Shown here piece by piece: positions 24,886 through 32,225 of a stretch of DNA of 47,267 nucleotides. A program made the position numbers and the translations under genes. The notes under the pieces are model-generated. The model ran no database searches. It was not told the origin of the DNA and saw nothing but the letters and a program-made list of their open reading frames with translations. Origin of the DNA: CAYVVD01 sp964454975 (GTDB taxonomy: Bacteria > Bacteroidota > Ignavibacteria > Kapaibacteriales > UBA2268); assembly GCA_964454975.1 (NCBI GenBank), contig CAYVVD010000024.1, positions 1-47,267 on the forward strand, read 5' to 3'. The number at the start of each line of letters is the position of its first letter. Position 1 is the first letter of the stretch.

Positions 24886-26544
24886 TTACTTATTCACAAC
24901 CTTCTGTGTGTATACATGTTTGCCGTTGGAGGCTTTTACATAATAAACACCAGGAGGTATATTGCCAAGGTTGAGGTCGTAGTTGGCTGTGTAGCCGGTT
25001 TTCGTAACAAATACCCGGTTACCAAGCTGATCGTAAACGCTTAATGTATAATCAGCTTCATCCGGGAAGTTGATATGGAGAAGTCCGTTCGACGGATTTG
25101 GATATACATCCAGCTTATTAGCGTGAACTATAATATCGTCAACCGAAGTTACAGAGCTGTAATAAATAAACAATCTCGGAACGCGCTCGGGATGGTTCTG
25201 ACCGTCGCCTCCGTCTTCCGGGTCGGAAATGTTTTCAAAAGCTTCCATTTCGCGGGCGTTTTCATCATCGCTCGGCCCTTGTTCATCTGAACCAAGAAGC
25301 ATAATTGCAACGGGGTTGCCCGACTGCCAGCCCGGCCTGTCGATAATTTCCTGGATTATCGGGCTGATATCGGCAGTCCTGTATTCTTCCCATATATCCC
25401 AATAATAATCTACTGTCCATGTAACGCTTGCGTTTGTCTGCGGACGGTCTGTTATCAGGCTCTCAAAATTATATGTCTCTGCAAAGTCAGAAGCTTCACC
25501 AACAATTTTGATAATAGCAACATCAGTTTCTAATTTCTCTTCATGGGAATAAACATAAATAAAGGCTGAATCAATTGTAGCACCTTTTGGTAGCGACACA
25601 TTCTGGAATCTGAATCCTGCTGTCAATACGTTCTGGTCGTCCGGCTCGCCTTCCCATCCGGAATCAATGTCATCATCATACAATGCATCCATCTCATCAT
25701 TTTCCTGCTCTGCGTCATCTGAAGAGAGATCGTAGGTAACGATTGTTCCGTCGTCAAGAGTATCTGTTGCTGATGCACCATTTTTAACAATCGGCCTGAT
25801 GATGAGGCTTGAATTGTAGTTGTAATAAATCCTAAGTCTCGGAACGCGCTCGGGATGGTTCTGACCGTCGCCTCCGTCTTCCGGGTCGGAAATGTTTTCA
25901 AAAGCTTCCATTTCGCGGGCGTTTTCATCATCGCTCGGCCCTTGTTCATCTGAACCAAGAAGCATAATTGCAACGGGGTTGCCCGACTGCCAGCCCGGCC
26001 TGTCGATAATTTCCTGGATTATCGGGCTGATATCGGCAGTCCTGTATTCTTCCCATATATCCCAATAATAATCTACTGTCCATGTAACGCTTGCGTTTGT
26101 CTGCGGACGGTCTGTTATCAGGCTCTCAAAATTATATGTCTCTGCAAAGTCAGAAGCTTCACCAACAATTTTGATAATAGCAACATCAGTTTCTAATTTC
26201 TCTTCATGGGAATAAACATAAATAAAGGCTGAATCAATTGTAGCACCTTTTGGTAGCGACACATTCTGGAATCTGAATCCTGCTGTCAATACGTTCTGGT
26301 CGTCCGGCTCGCCTTCCCATCCGGAATCAATGTCATCATCATACAATGCATCCATCTCATCATTTTCCTGCTCTGCGTCATCTGAAGAGAGATCGTAGGT
26401 AACGATTGTTCCGTCGTCAAGAGTATCTGTTGCTGATGCACCATTTTTGACGATTGGTATTTCAATCATGTAATTTTGGGCTGTTAGCACAACTCCACTA
26501 AAGAAAATAGCCACAAAAAGCAATGTTAGTAAATGTTTATTCAT
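24886..26544 (-). CDS. T9SS-secreted protein with two near-identical beta-sandwich repeats
   Basis: The 552-residue secreted protein has a signal peptide (MNKHLLTLLFVAIFFSGVV) and two domains of about 220 residues that are almost identical. Each holds FQNVSLPKGATIDSAFIYVY and IIQEIIDRPGWQSGNPVAIM, the hallmarks of a beta-sandwich module common in secreted FCB proteins (DNRLRE-like, with RPGW-SGN). A type A T9SS C-terminal sorting domain runs about 470-552 (LDVYPNPSNGLLHINF through PGVYYVKASNG). Each domain has acidic stretches such as DDDIDSGWEGEPDDQN that could bind Ca2+. It probably lies at the cell surface, perhaps adhesive or matrix-like. The near-identity of its halves stems from a recent DNA duplication described separately. 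Confidence 0.92.
   Translation of the reverse strand: MNKHLLTLLFVAIFFSGVVLTAQNYMIEIPIVKNGASATDTLDDGTIVTYDLSSDDAEQENDEMDALYDDDIDSGWEGEPDDQNVLTAGFRFQNVSLPKGATIDSAFIYVYSHEEKLETDVAIIKIVGEASDFAETYNFESLITDRPQTNASVTWTVDYYWDIWEEYRTADISPIIQEIIDRPGWQSGNPVAIMLLGSDEQGPSDDENAREMEAFENISDPEDGGDGQNHPERVPRLRIYYNYNSSLIIRPIVKNGASATDTLDDGTIVTYDLSSDDAEQENDEMDALYDDDIDSGWEGEPDDQNVLTAGFRFQNVSLPKGATIDSAFIYVYSHEEKLETDVAIIKIVGEASDFAETYNFESLITDRPQTNASVTWTVDYYWDIWEEYRTADISPIIQEIIDRPGWQSGNPVAIMLLGSDEQGPSDDENAREMEAFENISDPEDGGDGQNHPERVPRLFIYYSSVTSVDDIIVHANKLDVYPNPSNGLLHINFPDEADYTLSVYDQLGNRVFVTKTGYTANYDLNLGNIPPGVYYVKASNGKHVYTQKVVNK
25174..25785 (-). repeat. Tandem direct repeat, copy 1 (3' copy in the gene)
   Basis: These 612 bases recur without any difference found by reading, exactly 663 bases farther on (25837-26448). 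The unit length is 221 codons, so the reading frame is kept. This copy encodes the second, C-terminal-side domain of the T9SS protein. Confidence 0.95.
25837..26448 (-). repeat. Tandem direct repeat, copy 2 (5' copy in the gene)
   Basis: Identical to 25174-25785, offset 663 bases. Identity ends at CACCATTTTT on one side and near CTCGGA on the other, where the copies begin to differ. It encodes the first domain of the T9SS protein. Absence of synonymous change implies a very recent duplication or continuing gene conversion. Confidence 0.95.
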
Positions 26545-26703
26545 GTCGATCCCTTATATTTATTGTTAAATGGCTTTATTCTAAAATAAGGATTATAAAT
26601 TAAACGATAGTGTTAATCTTATGTTAAGCAACGGTTAATTATCGTAATGAAATATGAATAAAGATTATATTGAATTGATAATGAAAATTGAAGGGGAAAA
26701 ATC

Positions 26704-27462
26704 TTGGAAAATTTTAAGATTGTTGATGTGACTCCTGATAACATAGCGGAAGTCGAGATGTGCTGTGCAAAGGACAAGAAAGCCCCTGGAAACAAGGCAA
26801 AAGTTGGCTGGTTCAGGCAGGAAGGTAATAAGGGAGTCAGGATTAAAATTGCAGTACGGGAAAACAAGCAAATTGGTTTCCTTGAGTACATTGATTCCGA
26901 GAATGCCTGGCGGCCGGTTGAAGCAAAGAATTTTCTGTTTATACATTGCATGGCGGTTTATTCGAAACCTCTCAGGAATAAGAAAATCGGAACATCGTTG
27001 ATTGGAGAGTGCGAAAAAGATGCTCGTGAGCAACAAAAATCAGGTGTTTGTGTGATGTCAAGCAGTGGAACTTGGATGGTGGACAAACAGATATTCGAAT
27101 ATAACGGTTACAAGGTGGTTGACAAACTCTGCAGGTATGAACTACTTGCAAAGAACTTCGAAGAAAACACAGAAACACCTAGGATCATTAGTTGGGAGAA
27201 GAATAAAAGTAGCTTTATCGGGTGGCATCTGCTATATTCAGACCAGTGCCCATGGCATGATAAATCAGCAAACGATTTGCAAAAAGCCGCGAAAGAGCCG
27301 GGTATTGAACTAAATATACGCAGAATTGGAACTTCGCTGGATGCGAGAAATGCTCCTTCAGGCTTTGGAGTATTCAGCTTAATTAAGGATTGTAAGCTGA
27401 TCGAGGACCATTATATCAGCAAAACACGTTTTCTGAATATTATTACAAAAGAGGGGGATTAG
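26704..27462 (+). CDS. GNAT acetyltransferase with YoaP-like C-terminal domain
   Basis: The 252-residue protein has an N-terminal GNAT fold (about 1-145; acetyl-CoA loop region LRNKKIGTSLIGECEKDAR, where Q/R-x-x-G-x-G/A is replaced by RNKKIGT). The C-terminal YoaP-like domain (about 175-250) is LLYSDQCPWHDKSANDLQ, then TSLDARNAPSGFGVFSLIKD. YoaP is thioredoxin-like; here the CxxC of thioredoxins is reduced to CPWH. Start is TTG 26704, seven bases after an AAGGGG Shine-Dalgarno, since no ATG fits the N-terminus. The biological substrate is unknown. It is convergent with the membrane protein gene at 27467, with four bases between them. Confidence 0.87.
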   Translation: MENFKIVDVTPDNIAEVEMCCAKDKKAPGNKAKVGWFRQEGNKGVRIKIAVRENKQIGFLEYIDSENAWRPVEAKNFLFIHCMAVYSKPLRNKKIGTSLIGECEKDAREQQKSGVCVMSSSGTWMVDKQIFEYNGYKVVDKLCRYELLAKNFEENTETPRIISWEKNKSSFIGWHLLYSDQCPWHDKSANDLQKAAKEPGIELNIRRIGTSLDARNAPSGFGVFSLIKDCKLIEDHYISKTRFLNIITKEGD

Positions 27463-27466
27463 AATA

Positions 27467-28165
27467 TCAATCCCGGCTTTTATGAACCGATTTTGAAGTA
27501 TCCATCTTAATGACATTATATCCAAGATATATTAAAATCAACCCTAAAAGCTCTGTAATATACAGCACTTCCACATGCCCAAAACGAGTAAACGAACCTC
27601 CGATTCCCGGGAGTAGAGCCCCGCAGGCGATATATATGTTACCAATAAATCTTCTCTCCTTATTCTCCTGACGAGCATAAATTATAGCCGAATAAACAGC
27701 ACCCCCGAAAAGAAAAACAAATGCATATAAGTTAATTGCAGGGGAAATATAACGCACCCATTCCCATGAAAGTACTTTGCCGGTTAGCCCGCCGTCAAAA
27801 TCTTGTGGAAGTTGCACCGGTGATGACACTACAAGAACAGAAGCACAGATTATACATATTAATACTATTATCGTGGAAATATTTGCAAACTTCCTGTTCA
27901 TCAACAGGTAAACCGTGCCCTGTGCAAGTGGGAAGCCACCAAGCAGCGCACCGCTTATATACCATAATTTAAAATTAATAACATTCCATCCAAACAAGAC
28001 ATTTATGCTCTCCGTCATAGTGCCAAATCCGAAGGTAGCAACTCCTATTGTCCACCAAAGCAGGTACATCTTTCCCGGCTTATCACGATAATGTGAATAG
28101 AGCCTGGAAAAGAAATAAACTGAAAAGAGGGTAGTAATGATAGGTATGTAGTGTATCAATTCCAT
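27467..28165 (-). CDS. Seven-helix membrane protein of unknown function
   Basis: The 232-residue integral membrane protein has about seven hydrophobic segments (LIHYIPIITTLFSVYFF, YLLWWTIGVATFGFGTM, WYISGALLGGFPLAQGT, and others) and a short charged C-terminal tail (MDTSKSVHKSRD). Charged or polar residues (Glu in TMTES, Arg in RFGHVEV) lie inside or next to membrane segments. It may be a small transport or sensory protein; no family was recognised. No operon partner is evident, since the upstream gene is an interrupted barrel gene on the same strand about 100 bases away, behind its terminator. Confidence 0.8.
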   Translation of the reverse strand: MELIHYIPIITTLFSVYFFSRLYSHYRDKPGKMYLLWWTIGVATFGFGTMTESINVLFGWNVINFKLWYISGALLGGFPLAQGTVYLLMNRKFANISTIIVLICIICASVLVVSSPVQLPQDFDGGLTGKVLSWEWVRYISPAINLYAFVFLFGGAVYSAIIYARQENKERRFIGNIYIACGALLPGIGGSFTRFGHVEVLYITELLGLILIYLGYNVIKMDTSKSVHKSRD

Positions 28166-28220
28166 TTTTTTCTTGTAATTATTATGAGTACTTAGATTTA
28201 TTATCTTACTGAAAAATAAT

Positions 28221-28241
28221 AAAAAAACCGGTTTGATCCGG
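28221..28241 (-). terminator. Rho-independent terminator of the outer-membrane protein gene
   Basis: On the minus strand CCGG-ATCAAA-CCGG is followed at once by TTTTTTT. It lies 27 bases beyond the true end (28268) of the interrupted beta-barrel gene. The stem is only four strong pairs, so this is a moderate call. Confidence 0.55.
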
Positions 28242-28267
28242 AGTATAATTATTCAATGTACATTCAT

Positions 28268-28942
28268 TCAATTCGTCAATTGCCCCATATTTAGCCTTGC
28301 ACCTATAACTATTCCAAAAGCATAAAATCCGCCACCTGCGTCAATATCATAATTATTATATGAAATTCCACCTACCAATTGTGTCAAGCTGCTGAGGCGG
28401 TATTCACTGCCTAAAGTTAGATTTAAAATCATACCTGAACCGGTCTCTTCATAAGTAACTCCATCAGTTTCTTCAGTCCAAAATCAATAATATGGCCCAA
28501 GGCCAAGTTCTACAAATGGTTGGAAGGGATTCACAGATTCTGAGTCCGGTTCATTAGCAGGTACATCTCCCTGGTAATTATTAGATACAGCAGCAAGCTG
28601 AGCCAATTGAATTGCAATAACAAGCAGTACAGGAACTTTTCCTGAACAAACATCTGTTTCATTATTATTAACAGGAGGAAATGAAGTTTCAAAGATTTGA
28701 TTATATCCTGCTGTCCAGGTATGCCTTCCAATCGAAACTCCTGCGCTTATGAAATTACTGATTTTATACCTTGCATCTAATGAAAGAATTAACCCGGGAT
28801 CAAGTTCAACCCCATCATTTTCACTTGGGAATGATGGGCAGACAGTTAAACCTACATCCAGATTATCTGAAAATTCACCGGACTTTGCTTCGAAAGCAAA
28901 TACGCATAGCAAAATAGTAAAAAAGATAGCAATTCTTTTCAT
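28268..28942 (-). pseudogene. Outer-membrane beta-barrel protein interrupted by an in-frame TGA
   Basis: The frame starts at 28942 with a signal peptide (MKRIAIFFTILLCVFAFEA) and barrel-type strands (DARYKISNFISAGVSIGRH, FQPFVELGLGPYY). A TGA at 28484-28486 cuts it after GLGPYY. The same frame continues without a shift for 71 codons: FWTEETDGVTYEE, then GGISYNNYDIDAGGGFYAFG and GARLNMGQLTN to TGA 28268-28270. The tail has the alternating hydrophobic pattern of the missing C-terminal strands. The full 224-codon length suits a small eight-stranded barrel. TGG to TGA (Trp) would explain the break in one base. Recoding is unlikely because TGA is the normal stop of several genes here. Confidence 0.82.
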
Positions 28943-29026
28943 TAATGCCTCGTTGCTAATGATGATAAGGATAAACTAATATATGAAAATTAATTAATAA
29001 ACAAACAAAAGAAAATGATATTTTTC

Positions 29027-29947
29027 CTATGCTACCGGCTCAACTTCTATTGCAATATCATCCCCCATGTCATTCTGTGCAATGTTGAACCGGACTTTAT
29101 CGCCTATTTCCAGTTCGCTGAAATCGCACCCAATCAGGTTCTCGTAGTGGAAGAATAGATTGTTATTCGGGTATTTGATAAATCCGAAACCCGATTTTAA
29201 AGTCATTATTGTACTTATATGACCGCCATTGCCATCCTCAATCGGTTCTTCCATCATTTTGGAGTGGTTGTTGCGTAATTCCTGTGGGACAAAGAGGTTA
29301 TTTACGATAAATTTGTCCTTAACAACACGGTTGTTGATTATCTCATGCATTGATACAGGATATGTCACGCTGTCAAGAAGATCTTGTGATGTGCGAGTTG
29401 TCCGGAGGTTTCCGTAATCGTCGGTATATTCAAAATCCCAGGAAAGTAACATTACGCTTGTGCCGAGAGTATTTATTTTACGTACAAGTGGCACATAATC
29501 CCCGTCTGATGCAATCAGAACGAGGATGTTGAACCGTTTGTGGAGAGTTTGCTCAAATGCTTCGAGAGCAAACCAAACGTCAACTCCTTTTTCGAATTTC
29601 TGTGTGTTGTTTGATTTAAGAGGAAGGTAATGAGTTGTAACACCCTGGGACATAAGAATGTCATCAAAAACGCGATCGTTGTACAGTTGATTTCCTTTCT
29701 TGATGGCATCTCCGGCATAAAGCCTCCCCCGGAAATAATGTGCATCCACAATCTGGCAGTGGCGGTAATCAGATGTTTCGCCCTCTGCTTCAGCTACTTT
29801 GTAACGGATAAATTCATGAAGGCCGGCTATGCTGATCCTGCTTTTTCTTTCATGTACATAATTATAATAATTGCTTACGTGGAGGAAGTAGTTGCCGTCG
29901 TAGAAAATGCCGATTCTTACAAGGTTTGTTCCGCTATCGCTACTCAT
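29027..29947 (-). CDS. NYN-domain RNase-like protein with C-terminal cold-shock-like domain
   Basis: The 306-residue protein starts at ATG 29947 (MSSDSGTNLVRIGIFYDGN); a longer form would add 15 residues. The NYN/PIN-like domain (about 10-190) has conserved acidic residues in GIFYDGNYF, KGVDVWFALEAF and LIASDGDYVPLV. The C-terminal 65 residues form a small OB/cold-shock fold: GHISTIMTLKSGFGFIKYPN, FFHYENLIGCDFSELEIGDK and VRFNIAQNDMGDDIAIEV, with RNA-binding-like GFGFI and FFHY sites. NYN proteins are metal-dependent RNases; fusion to an RNA-binding CSD would direct cleavage to single-stranded RNA. Its target is unknown. It stands alone. Confidence 0.93.
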   Translation of the reverse strand: MSSDSGTNLVRIGIFYDGNYFLHVSNYYNYVHERKSRISIAGLHEFIRYKVAEAEGETSDYRHCQIVDAHYFRGRLYAGDAIKKGNQLYNDRVFDDILMSQGVTTHYLPLKSNNTQKFEKGVDVWFALEAFEQTLHKRFNILVLIASDGDYVPLVRKINTLGTSVMLLSWDFEYTDDYGNLRTTRTSQDLLDSVTYPVSMHEIINNRVVKDKFIVNNLFVPQELRNNHSKMMEEPIEDGNGGHISTIMTLKSGFGFIKYPNNNLFFHYENLIGCDFSELEIGDKVRFNIAQNDMGDDIAIEVEPVA

Positions 29948-29992
29948 ATAAATATCTCGTATAAAACTTATAAATATTAAATATTTCCGCAA

Positions 29993-30601
29993 AATAGTAA
30001 AAGCAGCTTAATTGGAAAAATGAATTATCCATCTTACTTCATTGGTGGGATTATTATCTCAAGATCAGGGGCTTGCCCTTCTAAAATGCCTTCCGGCAAA
30101 TGTTCAATCCAATTGAATTTTTCCTGTCAGAATCCAATGAATACGATTACGGATATCTCAGATCCTATATAAACAAGGTAGAATAGTTCCCTGATAATAT
30201 CCTTTTCTAATTGAATTATAAAGAAATAAACCAATGGTAAACGAAATTGAGGAACAATCCAAAGTGGGGTTCATTCCTGCGCAATCTTTTAGTATAGCAG
30301 ATGGTTCTAAGATGCCCTTGTCAGAAAATCTGAATTCCAGGGACAACAGGTGTCCCTGGTCGCTGCCAGTCCAATATCCTTATGCCAGGAAAACCTGAAG
30401 TTCAATTCCAAGAAGAAATATTAGGATATCCGCTGTTTCATGACTGATTATTTTGCAACATAAAATTACCCTGATAGTAGCGGCAGTAGATGATTTACAG
30501 AAATCTCTAAAAAAATTAAGGAACTTTTTAAAAAATTAGCGTAAACTAAACATGATAATTTATTAATTTAATGTAATTCCATTAATATATTTGGAGAGAT
30601 T
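29993..30601. other. Gene-poor region with a decayed coding remnant and a hairpin
   Basis: This stretch of 609 bases has no intact gene. It holds a decayed minus-strand remnant (next entry) and a perfect 9-bp inverted repeat (CCAGGGACA / TGTCCCTGG, 30337-30359, 5-base loop). The last 100 bases hold the probable promoter region of the gene at 30602, with GGAGAG as its ribosome binding site. Confidence 0.5.
30034..30372 (-). pseudogene. Decayed remnant of an unknown gene
   Basis: The minus strand shows coding-like stretches in more than one frame, broken by stops. One frame reads TGSDQGHLLSLEFRFSDKGI, then LEPSAILKDCAGMNP. Another, farther down, reads EKFNWIEHLPEGILEGQAPD and ends EIIIPPMK at 30034, but has a TGA just before it. 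The pieces could belong to one gene with a frameshift and a nonsense mutation. No family was recognised, so the call rests only on coding-like composition. Confidence 0.35.
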
Positions 30602-31162
30602 ATGTCTTGTAAAAACCTGATTACTTTACTTATTGTTTGTTTTCTTTCAGTAGCATTGCTGGAAGCAGATGACAGGCGATCACGTTTAAAAAACGAAACA
30701 CGCCCCGAAGGCGAAGGCTCAAGTCGCAAAGAACGTCTAATTAACGAGGGCGAGACTAAAGATAAATCTAACAATACAAGTCGCAAAGATCGCCTCAACA
30801 ACAAGGGCGGCAAGACAGACAATCAAAACAACAGCAACAATCAAGATGGGAATGTAATTGTTAAGCACACCACAAAAGACTTCATTACAGCCGGATGGAT
30901 GATTGGATGCCCGCCTTGCGAAGGCCATTCTGCTCTGATAATTACTGTTGGCGACCTTATGAAAAGGCTCGATGAGAAAAAGCAACTACAGCTTCACCAA
31001 CTGATCATGGAATTTGAGCATGAAAATGGTAACAAAATCAATAGTGAGACTAAGGTGACTGACAATGTTACAGAAAGTGACAAAGTTGTATCAGAAACTA
31101 CCGGTAAAGACGAAGGCGCAGGCAAGAGGCTTTGCGATTTTGTCCGCAACCACCAAAGATAA
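30602..31162 (+). CDS. Novel secreted protein, paralog A of a tandem pair
   Basis: The 186-residue protein has a signal peptide (about 1-21, cleaved near LLEA). A low-complexity charged region follows (about 23-85) with repeats ending in SRK-D/E-RLxN (SRKERLINEG, SRKDRLNNKG), then a globular domain (about 90-186). This domain contains TTKDFITAGWMIGCPPCE, a helix LMKRLDEKKQLQLHQLIMEF and the ending GAGKRLCDFVRNHQR. Cysteines in GCPPC and LCDFV may form a disulfide. It shares the domain with the next gene (31173). No match to a known family was recognised. It starts behind GGAGAG. The two genes are 10 bases apart and form an operon. Confidence 0.85.
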   Translation: MSCKNLITLLIVCFLSVALLEADDRRSRLKNETRPEGEGSSRKERLINEGETKDKSNNTSRKDRLNNKGGKTDNQNNSNNQDGNVIVKHTTKDFITAGWMIGCPPCEGHSALIITVGDLMKRLDEKKQLQLHQLIMEFEHENGNKINSETKVTDNVTESDKVVSETTGKDEGAGKRLCDFVRNHQR

Positions 31163-31172
31163 GGAGAATGAA

Positions 31173-31562
31173 ATGAAAATATCCATAATTGCAATACTGT
31201 TAATTATTGTTTCGATTGGTCTTCATGCCAAAGAAGAAATTCGTGGGGTTGTTTCAGTTTCCACGACTACAAAAGAATTCTCCGTAACAAACTGGATGTG
31301 CGGCTGTCCGTCCTACAATGACGATGCAGCAATGGTTATTGACCTTGTCAAATTATCGAGCCAATTAAAAGGCGAAAAGAAACAGGAGCTAAATGACCTT
31401 GTTACTGAATTTGAGAATGATAATAAAAAGAAGGTTAGTTCTAAAACCAGAGTTGAGAATTTTCAAACAAAAGAAGATGAAGTTACTATGACCACAAAAG
31501 GTCCGTTAAAAGGCGCCGGTAAGAAACTTTGCGATTTCGTAAAGGCAAACTATAAACCTTAA
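31173..31562 (+). CDS. Novel secreted protein, paralog B of a tandem pair
   Basis: The 129-residue protein starts at ATG 31173 behind AAGGAG; an apparent 36-residue upstream extension overlaps the preceding gene and is not needed. A signal peptide (MKISIIAILLIIVSIGLHA) is followed by the domain shared with paralog A: TTKEFSVTNWMCGCPSYN, the helix LKGEKKQELNDLVTEFENDN and the ending GAGKKLCDFVKANYKP. Conserved positions include TTK-D/E-F, W-M-x-GCP, L-x(2)-K-K, EFE-x-x-N and GAGK-R/K-LCDFV. It lacks the charged repeat region of A. Expected to be periplasmic or secreted, function unknown; perhaps a binding or effector domain. A hairpin follows. Confidence 0.86.
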   Translation: MKISIIAILLIIVSIGLHAKEEIRGVVSVSTTTKEFSVTNWMCGCPSYNDDAAMVIDLVKLSSQLKGEKKQELNDLVTEFENDNKKKVSSKTRVENFQTKEDEVTMTTKGPLKGAGKKLCDFVKANYKP

Positions 31563-31575
31563 GAAAATAATTCAT

Positions 31576-31597
31576 CCGGTGACTTTGTAGTCACCGG
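31576..31597 (+). terminator. Hairpin after the paralog pair
   Basis: A perfect 9-bp stem (CCGGTGACT / AGTCACCGG) with a 4-base loop lies 13 bases after the stop of paralog B. No long T run follows, so it may be a Rho-independent terminator of low strength or an mRNA-stabilising hairpin. Confidence 0.5.
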
Positions 31598-31632
31598 GTG
31601 AAATCTAATTATTCCCTCCAATCATCACCCTT

Positions 31633-31770
31633 TCATTTGCAATTATTCGATTTTCTGATTTTACTGTCATTGATATTTTTAAAACCGGCAAATACATTTC
31701 TGACAATATTTGTTAAATTTACTATACTATCAGGGGCAATCCCGAATACTTCTGAAATATCATTTCCTTT
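31633..31770 (-). pseudogene. ybjQ (DUF74) gene fragment
   Basis: The minus strand reads, without a start codon, GNDISEVFGIAPDSIVN, then IVRNVFAGFKNI, which align with REISEVLGIARGSTVR and IGRDIFAGLKNI of the intact YbjQ-family protein at 41081-41407 at roughly half of positions. The fragment covers about the N-terminal half and ends at TGA 31633 in unrelated sequence. It is followed on its upstream side by the same repeat that precedes the intact gene. Confidence 0.72.
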
Positions 31771-31787
31771 ATTTTTTTAATTATGAA

Positions 31788-31940
31788 TAATAATTAATTG
31801 TATTTATTTGGTTTTTTTTTATAATGAAACCAACGCTACTATAATATAGATGTTTGATTTCTTCCCACAGCCGGTAATGATAATTGAACCGGTTGGTAAA
31901 TAGAAGATAAGTAACTGATAAATATATAATTAAGGGGAAT
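31788..31940. repeat. Dispersed repeat, copy A (related to 41515-41658)
   Basis: About 150 bases recur at 41515-41658. The best-conserved core runs from GATGTTTG (31849) through TTCTTCCCACAGCCGGTAAT and AAATAGAAGATAA to AAGGGGAAT. Each copy lies upstream of a ybjQ gene or fragment on the minus strand. No stable long ORF is shared. Confidence 0.8.
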
Positions 31941-32009
31941 TTAAAACAGCATTTATTAATCAATAACTACAATTAGATTAATATTATGCAACTCCTCGTT
32001 ATCCGGGTC

Positions 32010-32039
32010 ATCTTTGTACTTTGAAAAAAGTACAAAGAT
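32010..32039. repeat. Perfect 13-bp inverted repeat with GAAA loop
   Basis: ATCTTTGTACTTT and AAAGTACAAAGAT flank a GAAA tetraloop. It lies about 190 bases upstream of the Cys-rich secreted protein gene. It resembles the abundant GTAC-centred palindromes of Bacteroidota genomes. Confidence 0.7.
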
Positions 32040-32112
32040 TATACATCGCAGAATTAAATTAACCGGAGGAATTGCAAGAAAACAAAAGGAAAATTCAGGG
32101 CATTAATAAGCA

Positions 32113-32138
32113 CAGCCGGCAGACAGACCCACCGGCTG
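32113..32138 (+). other. GC-rich hairpin upstream of the Cys-rich protein gene
   Basis: CAGCCGG and CCGGCTG pair perfectly over a 12-base loop. With the preceding inverted repeat this may form a structured 5' leader of the transcript starting before 32226, or a terminator from the upstream side. No T run follows. Confidence 0.4.
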
Positions 32139-32225
32139 AACCGGAGATAAACCATAACTTGTTTCATCACTTAGATTTATCAGGAATAAAATACAATTAA
32201 TTATTCAATTTAAAAAGAGAAAAAC

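Noticed and set aside
2251..28486. Recoding of stop codons as an explanation for three interrupted genes
   Set aside because: TAG, TAA and TGA each occur once and each also ends normal genes in the window, so a single recoding rule cannot explain them.
30337..30359. Perfect 9-bp inverted repeat as a terminator
   Set aside because: No T run follows on either strand and it lies inside a decayed coding remnant, so it was kept only as a structural note.
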